41,231 nt of DNA from Blakeslea trispora (taxonomy: Eukaryota; Mucoromycota; Mucoromycetes; Mucorales; Choanephoraceae), in contig JAIWNE010000187.1 of NCBI GenBank assembly GCA_025331445.1, positions 1 to 41,231 of the forward strand, given 5' to 3'. The notes below the pieces were generated by a model. The model saw nothing but the letters and a program-made list of their open reading frames with translations. It made no database searches and was not told where the DNA came from. The stretch's first letter is position 1; every line of letters begins with the position of its first letter. Shown here one piece after another: positions 21,326 to 30,873 of the stretch. The position numbers and the translations under genes were made by a program.

Positions 21326-21844
21326 AAGAAGAAAAATGTATACATTGGGGCTTAAGCTAATATGTATTAGTTATTTAAACAATGCATCAAGCATGAATTT
21401 ACAAGGCAAGGCATTCAAGATGCAGAATTGTCTCAAGTTGTCTATCATGACCTGATATATCACTATGCAAGTATCTACATATATACCTTTATCGAGTTTT
21501 AATTGGCTAATATGTTATACAGAAGGACAAATTACATGCGCATTTATTACCTGAACAACAAATCCAAGTGTCATCAAAGACATTTATTGACTTTCATGTT
21601 AACTTTAAGGCTATGCTAAGTATAAAATAAAATCATCACCCGGATCTTCATAGTCCAAAGTGAGTATATGTTTTTTTTATATAAATAAATATATATTTTT
21701 TTTCGGTTTAGAGGTGGATGAGATGTAATTAATAATGTACAATGAAAAGTGTGATAAAGAGAAGAGAAGAGAGAAGGGGACAAGAAGATAGTAGTTAAGG
21801 GGAAAGTGGTGGTCATCTAATAAAGCATGGGTTATATACATTCA
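21326..21844. other. 520-bp convergent spacer, no gene
   Basis: Lies between the ends of the 20487 gene and the HAPSTR1-like gene. AT-rich with purine-rich runs around 21750-21790; nothing recognisable. Confidence 0.5.
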
Positions 21845-22692
21845 TTATGAAGGTGGTTGATAGAAAGGTAATTGAAACGATTGTTGCTGTTGTTGCTGTT
21901 GTTGTTGCTGCTGTAACTGCTGTTGAGCGAATTGTTGCTGTTGTTGTTGTTGTTGTTGTTCATGCAATTGCTGTAATTGTTGTTGCTGCTGCTGTTGTTG
22001 TAATTGTTGTTGCTGCAGCAACATCTCTTGCGAGGATGGTTCATCACGTCTTGTTCTTCCTCTCTTAAAAGGTGATGGTTGCTCATGCCAAACATCCAAA
22101 TTCATAGACCTACCCATAAAAGAGAATTCATTGGGAACAAATCGTCGTTTGTTACTGTCTGATAAGTGTGCAGTATCCCAGACATCATGATTACGTGCAT
22201 TTGGATTAAAATCGTGTGTAAAAGTAAACTGAGCATGAGGATCTATTTGAAAGGGGTTGGTTTTTTGATATTGAGCCATAATTTCCTTTTGTTGTTGTAA
22301 ATGACTAGTTGGTGTCGAAGTTGGTGGTGGAGGAGGGGGAGGAGGAGGAGTAGGTTGTACTGCTGTTTGTGGTGTAGATGAGAGAGTAGTATTGGTGTTA
22401 TTAGACGGTGTAACTGAATGACCTTTTATTTCAGTTACAAGCTGATTGTTCTTTGTCGAGCAAATTGAAGGACATCTTCGACAGGAATAAACCCTTGTTC
22501 GGGTTGTTGTGTACTGCTCAAAAACTCATACAGGTCTTGAAGTGCTTGTTGGTATCCTGCAGCATACGCTTTTCGATTTTGGGCCAAGGAGTCTTTATAG
22601 AGCGTTGTTACTTTTAGCGCTGCTGCCTTAAAAGAGTCAAGAAGTGCATTTTCTGTTGATTCATAAGAATCCATCACATCATGATTATCCAT
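21845..22692 (-). CDS. HAPSTR1 (C16orf72)/DUF4588-family protein with polyQ tail
   Basis: Two exons, 22692-22439 and 22304-21845; 237 aa. The N-terminal domain (LLDSFKAAALKVTTLYKDSL, then AYAAGYQQALQDLYEFL and VEDVLQFARQR) matches the helical core of human HAPSTR1 (FQNAATAVTNLYKES..IGYQ). The middle keeps an SNKRRF patch and a SFMGRSMNLDVW segment. The last 70 residues are a Gln-rich run. The intron 22438-22305 is supported by phase: only the CTAG acceptor at 22305 restores the frame. It contains a C/T-rich tract on the coding strand. Family knowledge: HAPSTR1 is a stress-response regulator that partners with the E3 ligase HUWE1. Whether that role holds in fungi is not known from this sequence. 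Confidence 0.75.
21868..22025. repeat. CAA/CAG trinucleotide tract (polyQ)
   Basis: Interrupted (TTG/CTG)n on the plus strand, encoding about 45 Gln with scattered Leu, His, Glu and Phe on the minus strand. Such tracts are length-variable and can drive condensates or aggregation. Confidence 0.9.
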
Positions 22693-23195
22693 CTTTTTTT
22701 TTCGTTTTAATAATATAGATAAACTTGTAAAAAAAAAAAAAATTAAATATCTTCACAGACAATAGGGTTTTAAAGGCGGTCACAGACACGAGCTTAAAAG
22801 GGTCAGATATATTTTGGATGTCCCGGAGTTTTGATAGAACCTCCCAAGCTATACCATTTACAATTCTGAACTGTTTAAGCTGTATCATCCTCTTTTCTTT
22901 GTTCAATAAATTGTCACTTAAAAATAACAATTTCTACACTGACTAATTTAGAGCGAAATGATTTGATGGTGAGTATTCACATAGTAGTGTTCTTGAGTTA
23001 TAGGATGAGAAACTCAGTGATTTAACCAAATGTAATAATGACATTGGTTGGACTCTAAAAAGAAGCGTAAAACAAGTTATGCTACTGTAGATAAAGTTCA
23101 TCTTACGATTTATTTTGTCTGGTGAAGGTAAAAAAAAAAAAAAAAGAGTGGTACACACCCAAAATTAGGACACCCAAAGTATCCAACACCCGAGC
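22693..23195. other. 500-bp spacer with one weak minus-strand ORF
   Basis: The minus strand at 22741-22930 is open and looks partly coding (RIVNGIAWEVLSKLRDIQNI), but no start, splice structure or family could be set. It may be a relic exon. Long poly-A runs flank it at 22728-22741 and 23131-23145. Confidence 0.3.
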
Positions 23196-24542
23196 TTAAA
23201 GTTTTTTTGTTAGTTTATAGAGATTCACATCATATCCGCCAATACGAAAGGGCAATATTTGTTCTGTGTGCCATAATTTTTTACACCAATCATAGTCTAG
23301 TACTCGCTTCATAAGCTTATGTCCCTGTGTGACAATATAAACTTGGCCATGAGGCTTTAATACTCGCCACATTTGTTTCATGAATTTCGGATAAAGTCCC
23401 TGAATCTGCTTATAGGAATTCTCTCTTAAACCCCAAGGCCAATCTATAGCCCAAAACCGAAACAAAGGTCAACATGAATCATTTAGAATATCTTGAGTTT
23501 TTTTACCTGAAACTACTGTGTCAATTGATTCATCTCGGTAACATAATTTCCTTCCATCACTCAGCATAAGATCAATGTTCTTTAGACCACAATAATGAAC
23601 ATTGCCCAAAGCTAACTCAGTCAATGTCTCTACCTTGACTTATGACAAGGAAAGAAATAAAGAAGCAGAAAGCAGTTTAGATCACCTTTTCCTTTTCTTT
23701 ACTCCTTATTTTGTTTACCTTCACCTCCTAGCCAAAACACATCCTTGAACCGCGATGCACCTTCAATGGGAATAGTAGCTGTACCACAACACATATCCAA
23801 GATAATCTGACCAGGCTTTGGATCAGCCAATAAGGCAAGACAATAAGCAATGCATGGATTTAGACTTGTACGTCCAGTATGGATGCGATGACGCTGAGTT
23901 TGATCTTGCATAGGCAAAGTGAAGCCTAACAAGAGCGTATCATGAGATTGACCAGGCAAGTTGGATAGCCAGATGGCCATAATCTCATAATCATAGTCTG
24001 TCATTTTCACTTTCCATGAAGGGAAAAACGAACTAAAGGCAGATCCAATATAGCCTGCAAATGTTTGACTAGGTACCTTGTGCTTCCATGAGCCCTTTTT
24101 AAAAGTGGCTCGGAAAGAAAGGGATTGATTAGGATCTTCTTGAATGACCTGTTGCCATGGTGCCTGTATTGTTGTTGTTACAATGTATTCCAGAAGGGGG
24201 TCCGGTGTATCCATCGAGAGCAAGGAAGAAGGCACTAAGGAGACAGAGACCACAAGAGTGGCACTGTATATACTGTGGAGTGGTAAATGCTGAAGATAGT
24301 TCTTGAGCCAAGCATAGCTCTCAACTTGGCAGGTTAAATGAACATGGCCTGTTAATGGTTCATGAGACAATTCAGATCCTTCAAGATCAATCACACTTGC
24401 AATGTCGGTTGCTGCTATAAACTCAAGACCTAGTTTTTTTTTTTAAAAAAAAAAAAGAGAGTTATAAATTAACTATTTTAAGAGGCAAGTTTATGTTAAG
24501 CTTACCTTCAGGTACATGAAATAGAATATGGGCAGAAACCAT
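23196..24542 (-). CDS. THUMP-domain SAM-dependent RNA (guanine-N2) methyltransferase, THUMPD2/3-Trm14 type
   Basis: Four exons: 24542-24506, 24429-23719, 23638-23507, 23443-23196; 375 aa, frame exact. The N-terminal half is the divergent ferredoxin/THUMP region. The C-terminal half is a class I methyltransferase: motif I DMCCGTATIPIEGA (about 227-240) and the catalytic D-x-P-(F/W)-G motif as DWPWGLRE (about 294), then GLYPKFMKQMWRVLKPHGQV. Family knowledge: THUMPD3/Trm14 makes m2G in tRNA and THUMPD2 modifies U6 snRNA; I cannot tell which ortholog this is. The DWPWG variant, in place of D(L/M)PFG, is slightly unusual. The THUMP core is short compared with human THUMPD3. Confidence 0.82.
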
Positions 24543-24681
24543 GGAATGATACACACAAAAAAAAAGTTTTCTTTAGGCAGTAAAATTCATGCGCCTTTAA
24601 AAAAAAAAAAATGAATATTTTATCCGCCAAATAAAAAAAAAAATTAGGGTTTTATTCACATATGGTACAAAATGTATGATA

Positions 24682-26271
24682 TTAGTCTTTTAATTCGGTT
24701 GTGTAGTTAGCTGGAAAGAAACCTCGACGATCGCCTATTTCACCTTCCCACCAAGATTCTCTACTCTCCAGTCGTTTCAGGACAATGATATGATCACCCT
24801 TCGAAAACGATAGGTCAGACGGTTCATTGCTACGGAAATCGAATTTGGCCACCACAACAGACATATCTGAAGGTTGAACTGGAGGTACCTTGGGTTTCTC
24901 GTCCTTCAATTCCATGGGTGATTTCATGATTTGCGAGAGATTGGGTGGCTGATTGGGTGGTTGAGAAGGACCTGCTTGATGCATAAAAGAAGAAGAAGAG
25001 GATGGATTGTATTCTAATGACATCATGGGTCGGGCAAATTGGGAAGTAGATGTATTCTGTTGAGGTTTAGTCGATGTCATAGGAGGTTCGTTTCTTGGTT
25101 CATAAGGTGGAGGTGGATCCAACATATCTGCTTGTTGTTGTTGTTGTTGTTGTTGAGGTCGTGGCTTATTGGGTGGTGGTGGTGGTGCATGATAACTACT
25201 TGAAGAAGCTAGAGGGGGGCCAGGTCGACGTAAACTCTTTTTTGGACCAAAATTAGCACCTGGTCGAGGACCAGCACCCAAGGCAATCAACTTGTTGTAG
25301 ATGGGTGCAGCATCTTCAGGAGGAGGTACAGCACCTGTCAAGATCTCGTTCGCAGAAATAGGACGACCATAATAGGCTTGGTTGGTATTGATACGTTCAG
25401 ATATCTTGGATCCTTCCAACTGATAACCTAGATAGAGTCCTTTTGAGGAACTGTAAGCATAGGTAGCTGCAATATGGTTGCCGTTCATGGAGGTAGAGGC
25501 TGCCACATCTGCACTTCGGCCAAAGGGACCTGCTGAGATAGACATACCAGCACCCAATTGCATCTGTCCTCCGCCATCCAAAAAGGCCTTCAAGGCACCT
25601 CTGTAATTCATCACCAAAATCATATCAATTGCTTCAGCTCCCATCATATGGCCTACACCCTTAACAATAAATTGAGTATAAAGATCATCATATATTCTCT
25701 CTTATGGCTTACTAAGGATATCATTGAAACACCAGAAGGAGCTGACCAGGCTATAGATGTAATTCAAAGTAAAAAAAAAAAGAATAAGTTTGGATTGATT
25801 CTCTTGAAAATACATAATTCAGTTATACTGTACAGCCATCTGGAAGTCTGATTGTTACAAAAAAAAAGAGTCAATTGAATGCTTCTTATTGTCTTTGTTT
25901 TGCCTTTTTTTTTTTTCTTACCTAGCTATAATAATACCAGTGCCATTTTTTGCAGAAAATCCAAACCCAATACGATACACTCGAATAAAAACAATGCCGT
26001 GTGCATTTGCCAAAACAGAGGAAGGAATCAAGGCTGATAAATCCCTACCTTTACTTGGATCTGAAACCCGGATATGGTTAGTCTGATTCCCTTCCTTTAT
26101 TTACGTCAATCCTATTCATTACCTGTAAATAAGTCCAAGATTTGTGCAGCACGCTGGATATCGTCTTTTTTTTAAAAGAGAGTAACAACAGGAGTATAAG
26201 CATCAGTAAGGTTGGTTCAATGCCATTATAGATTGCTTACTGCGTAATTCTTTTGGTGTTCTTGTCGGCAT
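24682..26271 (-). CDS. SYLF + SH3 protein, Ysc84/Lsb3/SH3YL1 type
   Basis: Six exons: 26271-26241, 26164-26123, 26060-25922, 25847-25834 (14 nt), 25750-25713, 25659-24682; 413 aa. The SYLF domain fills residues 1 to about 215 (HGIVFIRVYRIGFGFSAKNG, IIIARLPDGSWSAPSG, GAGMSISAGPFGRSADVAAS, AYSSSKGLYLGYQLEGSKI). A Pro/Gln-rich linker (PPPPPNKPRP, polyQ) leads to a C-terminal SH3 domain (VVVAKFDFRSNEPSDLSFSK, ESWWEGEIGDRRGFFPANY). Family knowledge: it binds phosphoinositides and actin at endocytic patches, and the SH3 recruits Las17-type partners. The exon structure is supported by exact frame closure and uninterrupted SYLF conservation. Confidence 0.92.
25834..25847 (-). other. 14-nt microexon in the SYLF-SH3 gene
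   Basis: ACTTCCAGATGGCT between a 74-nt and an 83-nt intron (acceptor AATCAG, donor GTACAG). It encodes most of LPDG within the conserved ARLPDGSWSAPS stretch. Without it the frame breaks on both sides. Confidence 0.85.
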
Positions 26272-26334
26272 AATAATTGATTTTAATTGTTAAAGAAAAA
26301 AAGAAAATAATTAAAAACTGAACAAAAGAAATTC

Positions 26335-26534
26335 TTATAACTGATTTTCTGCCAAGATTATTTTGTTAGGCTGAGGGTTTAAACTCCGAATGTATGTTGG
26401 TGTCACAATGTATCGAGAAATAGATTTTACGTCAAAGAGGGAATCTATTTCACTTTCTTTTTCTTTTTTTCGGTAGTCGTATTGTTTTGGTAATTGATTC
26501 ATTTTCTTCTTGAGTTGGTCCAAGGAAATCTGTC
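26335..26534 (-). CDS. Possible last exon of an unidentified gene
   Basis: After a GCTGACAG acceptor at about 26535, the minus strand is open for about 66 codons (ISLDQLKKKMNQLPKQYDYR ..) ending ILAENQL, TAA at 26337-26335. A second stretch just upstream (26650-26550, minus) reads SGLVLDHLIKTLSKLGNFLQ, helical and coding-like, but I found no splice pair that joins them in frame. It ends 64 bp before the SYLF gene start. Either a small helical protein with an exon structure I could not resolve or a decaying gene. Confidence 0.3.
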
Positions 26535-26889
26535 AGCTATCTTGCTCTTTCAAAATGATACTCTTGAAGAAAATTGCCAAGTTTTGAGAGTGTTTTTATT
26601 AAATGATCTAGCACTAATCCAGATGCCAAGAAGACATCGTTTTTTTCTTTGTCAAGTTAACTATGGGCATGCTAACAAAGTCAAACAGCAACAAATCACA
26701 CCAAGATAATTGGTGTATCATAGACTGAGAAGGAGGAAGAGGCGATTAGAAAAAATGCTTTGACATAAAGTCAAGAAACACTTTGCTCCATCCTATTCTA
26801 TTTTCAGTCTGTTATTCTTGGTTACCTATGAACACTCAAGAGTTAATTCTGAGGTTATCCAAATTATTGTAAAGGCAAGCGACTAAGCA

Positions 26890-27960
26890 AAATCACTTTC
26901 AGATAAGCCAGAAAAAAAAAGTAAGGCTCTGAGAGCTAGCATTTGCCACATAGAAAGCAGAAGCGAAAACCAACCATTTTTGGGTTGGCGTGATGCAATA
27001 ATTCAACAATGTGATCCATTGGTATGACAGCATTATCACCAGCTCGGATTGCCACTCCCTTTGTTTTATTCTACTTGGCCTTTCCATCTCTTGACAATAA
27101 TTTTTATCTGCATGTTTTATGCTTAGCAACAAACTTACGGGCTCTACCCACCAACTTTTACATCAACTGATATCTCGGGGGGAAAGGAAGATACCAATAA
27201 AATAGCTTATTTAATAACAGAAATAACATGCACTGTAGACGCCTGTTGGTTAAACGGGAAAGGAGGCTCATGTATGAGCGATTGTATCTAGTAGCTCCAT
27301 AGGAAGATATGCATACAATTTGGGTTTACTTTTTGCGAAACAAGTGCATGAGTGTGTATAAGTTATTATTCTTTTTTTGTAGCCAAACTGAAGAAAAAGA
27401 AGAGGTGAATATAACTTGTACTTTTTTTCTGCACAAAAACAAACAAATGGTTGATTGGTTAAAATTCCTTAGCCCAAGAGATTCCAGCAAAGGGATGACA
27501 CCCTACTGAGGAGAGAAGTAACTGCACCTTTCTATAGAAACTAAAAAGAGACATCAGAGGGGGAGGGATAGAGGGAAAGAGGGCATGTGTGTCAGCACTT
27601 ATACAGTAAAAATCCCTCATACGTTCAAGCATTCAGTAGACTGTTTGCCAGACATGATGCTATACGCAATGTACATAAAGAGAGAAAAGAAGAAAAGTTT
27701 AATTGTTCTAGAATCATTGATATGAGTAAGATCGGAGTTTTCCCCACAAGTATTTCTTTTTTTTGGCCTTCTTTTTCACATGCAAATCGCGCTAAAATTT
27801 GGATTTTGTTCAAAGGGGAAAACGTGGTTTTTTTTTTTCTTCAAAAAATATAGAAAAAGAACCTTTGGCTACTATATTCATCAACTTCTTACTTTTCTTT
27901 TTCTATTATTCCAATGGTTTGCTCGGGTAATCAAAGCTAGTTTAAGCTAGTCTTTATTTA
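26890..27960. repeat. Duplicated block C (partner of 14690-15480)
   Basis: Same order of conserved segments as block B, upstream of secreted paralog 3. Relative to B it carries about 60 extra bases around 27610-27672, between the shared CTTATACAGT and ACATAAAGAG. The open frames found here are not independent genes; they follow from the shared non-coding sequence. Confidence 0.65.
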
Positions 27961-28455
27961 TAAAGATTGCTTGATTTTTTTTTACTGATTCCAGATCAAG
28001 CGTTTAAATAGTTCTTTTATTGAGAACACTGATGAAATGCATGAATCTGGTTTTGCAATAAATCAGTTGAAATCGACCTTCTTTTCAATGCTGATTTGTC
28101 TAATTAAAATCATTGAGTTCACCCTTCTCGTTCTGTACTTCATGGTAATCACTTGATCCGATAGTACCTTACCGGGAAACAACGCTTTTTTGTTCATTTA
28201 TTTGTGGAACAGTGTTTCAGCATTACTCCCCTTGTGCTGCTGTAGTAATATGCAAAAAGTCTTCTTCCATTCGTCGAATACGCTAGAATAGAAATTAGCA
28301 GCAAAGTATGTTTATGGGCTGCAAAAGTTAAACAGCAATGTAGGACAACAATACTGTTTTTAGCTACTTGTGTCAGTAATTGTCTCTATCTAGACTTTTA
28401 GTAGTCATCGATCTTTGTTACGCAAAACCTTTATTAGATGATGGTCTTATTTATT
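27961..28455. other. Spacer between block C and the paralog 3 promoter
   Basis: AT-rich, no gene. Its right part (28370-28430) holds the GACTTTTAGTAGTCATCG..TTTGTTACGCAA element shared with the region upstream of paralog 2. Confidence 0.5.
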
Positions 28456-28557
28456 GTGCATAATTTCATTGTTAACAAGCAGTTTACAGTGCTTTATTTG
28501 TCTAACAAAGAAACAAGAAAAAAAAAGCAAATTCTCATTTGCAATCCTTATAAATAG
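28456..28557 (+). promoter_or_regulatory. Shared promoter block, secreted paralog 3
   Basis: GTGCATAATTTCATTGTTAA at 28456-28475 and TATAAATAG at 28549-28557, 94 bp before the ATG, then AGGCCAAATAATGGA as in paralog 2. CTCATTTGCAATCCTTATAA is close to the paralog 1 version. Confidence 0.7.
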
Positions 28558-28642
28558 AGGCCAAATAATGGATATCAAGCCAAGATTGATAGAATTTTTT
28601 TTGTACTGTAAACATATTTGTAAAAATAGCTTCTACAATATA

Positions 28643-29032
28643 ATGAAGTTTACATATTGCTTTGCCTTTATTGTTACTCACCTAATGTGTACTCTACCTA
28701 TTGTTGCTGCAGATACTTGGAAGACTTCTATGGTTTGCGGACAACAGCTAGAACTTGTTGTAGAGCATCAAAACGAGCTTGGCTATCAGTTTATGAGATG
28801 GAATGCAGACCAATCTTCTTTCGACACTTTGATATGCAGTAACGATGGAATTATTTGCGTTAAGGAATTAGTTGTCTCGAGAGAAGATTGCAAGAAAGTA
28901 TCAATTAATTTCAAAATTCAATATGGCAATACGTGGTCAGCACAGAATTATGCAAGCTTTTTTGGGTTTCGCGATATTGGATTTGGCGTCACTGTTGCTG
29001 AACCATATTTCTTTAATCCCAAATTTTCATAA
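28643..29032 (+). CDS. Small secreted four-cysteine protein, paralog 3
   Basis: Single exon, 129 aa, starting at the ATG that matches the paralog start context (TACAATATA then ATGAAG). An in-frame extension upstream is not supported because the TATA box lies inside it. The signal peptide ends PIVAADTW. The mature part has the family pattern SMVC..LICSNDGIICVKE..DCKKVSINFKIQYGNTWS, YASFFGFRDIG and FFNPKFS. It keeps all four cysteines. Role unknown. Confidence 0.82.
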   Translation: MKFTYCFAFIVTHLMCTLPIVAADTWKTSMVCGQQLELVVEHQNELGYQFMRWNADQSSFDTLICSNDGIICVKELVVSREDCKKVSINFKIQYGNTWSAQNYASFFGFRDIGFGVTVAEPYFFNPKFS

Positions 29033-30629
29033 AGTCTCTATAAATTTAGCAAAGGCTTAATTAAGTGTCACATTAGGTGGCAAATTGAGAGAAACTCTGT
29101 ACAAAGAAATCTGGAAATAAAAAAAAAAAAAAAAAACTGGGCTTTTTGATGTTCCTAACTATAAATTTAGACAACAGTATGTTATGCACAACATCTTAAA
29201 TTTCAATTTCAGTGTCATTTCAAATTCTCTCATAAGCAGAGCAGTTCATGTCGCCAGTGTAGATAACTTGGTATGATTTTTTCTAATTATGAAAGTAATA
29301 CAAGCCTTTTGTACAGAAGCAATATGAATTAAAACTGACTTGATTAGTTGAATTGACGAAGCTAGACACAGTATCCATACAGCGCCTATATAGCTAAGCA
29401 TGAATAGAAATTGGTCGTATAAGAGGCGTCAACATATACAAACAACCAATTAATCTACGTAACATATGTTATCTATTCAATTAGTAGAAATTTGTAGTTG
29501 GTGCTTTTTTTTTTCTGTATTCCTTTTGTTGCTGAAAATCCCTGCAGTTGCCCTTTTATTCAAGAGATGGCTCAAGCAGTTTACAACAAAGGTCAAGAAA
29601 AGAAAAGCATGGAAATTGTTTGTTTCCAGATGCTTATTTGCATTTTTGTTTTCTCTGTTACAATACTAGAACTAAAAGCAATTAGCAAATGATGAGATTG
29701 CAGTATGTAAGGCTTCTTAGCCAACTGATTGTATGAATAAAAGAAGGTAGTAAAATACATTTATTGCCCACAGTTTAGACTAGCCGCACTCAAATCTTGA
29801 GGATGTCCACTTTTGAGCCACAGAAATAGATGCTAATAAAAGTATACAGCTGCCCAAAAAATCATTGAAACGAAAAGCATACATGATATGAGAGAAGGTT
29901 TAGGTACAATGTATATTTTCTTTTTTTATTGATTATAACAGAAAAGGGCACCAAGTGCCCCCTTCTCCCCTAACCCCAACAGATTCAGCAGAGGTATTAT
30001 TAACATGCCTATAGAGAACGCACATCCCGTTCATCTTGTCCCCTTAGCCCAACAAACTCAGCAGAGGTGTCATGACACATGCCTATAGAGAACGACCATC
30101 CCGTTCATCTTAAATGGATAAAGAAAAAAAGGCGAAAAACGAAGCCTTTTTATATCTTTTTGACAACACTCAATCACATGTTGGCCTGGACTGCTGAATT
30201 TTTTTTCTGCCGATCCTTTGAGACTGTTTTTTTGTGTGTTCCCAAACATTGACTTCTTTTCCTACCCTTGTATACATTGTAAGCAAAAGTGGGAGGAAAA
30301 GAGAGAGAGAGAGCAAGAAAAGAAGAGTCAAGAAAGCATAAAAGTACTATAAATGTCTTTGTCTTTCTACTGACTTGTAAACTCCTTTTCAAAACAGCAT
30401 TGATTATCATGACACTTGTCCAACCATTAAGATGCTGGTCAATGCGTGTAAACTCCACCTTTATTTACTTTTTTTTTCTGTTTCTTCTTGTTCAGTAACA
30501 AAAAGCAGACACTTCGCTTTACTACACAAGCATAATGAATATGCTTTATCCTTTTTTTTGTTACCAAGAGCGCCGTTTTATTGTATCTGGTTTATTCTTG
30601 CAGTTTATAGCAAGAGCCATTTTCACGCT
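29033..30629. other. 1.6 kb spacer between paralog 3 and the transposon
   Basis: AT-rich, with no supported gene. A short exon-like stretch around 29515-29620 (VAENPCSCPFIQEMAQAVYN) looks coding but is isolated. The tandem repeat at 29966-30111 is listed separately. Confidence 0.4.
29966..30111. repeat. Two-copy tandem repeat, 73-bp unit
   Basis: Unit 1 is 29966-30038 and unit 2 30039-30111. Both share CAGCAGAGGT, CATGCCTATAGAGAACG and CATCCCGTTCATCTT. Divergence between units is moderate, so it is not very recent. The repeat is GC-richer than its surroundings. Confidence 0.85.
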
Positions 30630-30637
30630 AAACAAGA
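30630..30637. repeat. Target-site duplication, left copy
   Basis: AAACAAGA, identical to 34751-34758 on the far side of the element. Confidence 0.85.
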
Positions 30638-30816
30638 GGATAACACTACGTCCACTCAGTTTGTCCACTCGAAATTTCCCTACAGACACCCCAAAAACAT
30701 TTTGTCCACTCACCCTTTCAAGTTACGATAGTAATAATCCTTGCTCCCCCCAACTTTTTTGTCCACTCGATGTACAAATTTCTAATAAAGGAAAGAGGGA
30801 TACTTGTCCACTCAAA
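30638..30816. repeat. Left terminal inverted repeat, 179 bp
   Basis: Contains five GTCCACTC cores, four of them as TTGTCCACTC at 30661, 30702, 30759 and 30804, plus one near the tip at 30650. These are likely transposase-binding sites. They recur inverted in the right TIR. Confidence 0.92.
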
Positions 30817-30873
30817 TTTAAAAATGATCACTTCAAGTATTGTTGTTTAGCGTTTGATAGTTAGTATTCTATT

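Noticed and set aside
27587..27853. 88-aa ORF resembling the 72-aa ORF at 15205-15423
   Set aside because: The similarity follows from the duplicated non-coding block; frames diverge after a shared stretch and no start or splice signal is conserved.
28454..28642. N-terminal extension of secreted paralog 3 to an upstream ATG
   Set aside because: The extension contains the TATAAATAG box and would bury the signal peptide; the ATG at 28643 matches the start of the other two paralogs.
30535..30864. 109-aa plus-strand ORF, matched by a 118-aa minus-strand ORF at 34437-34793 with the same protein segment
   Set aside because: Both are translations of the two inverted copies of the transposon TIR; the identity comes from DNA repeat symmetry, not from a gene family.
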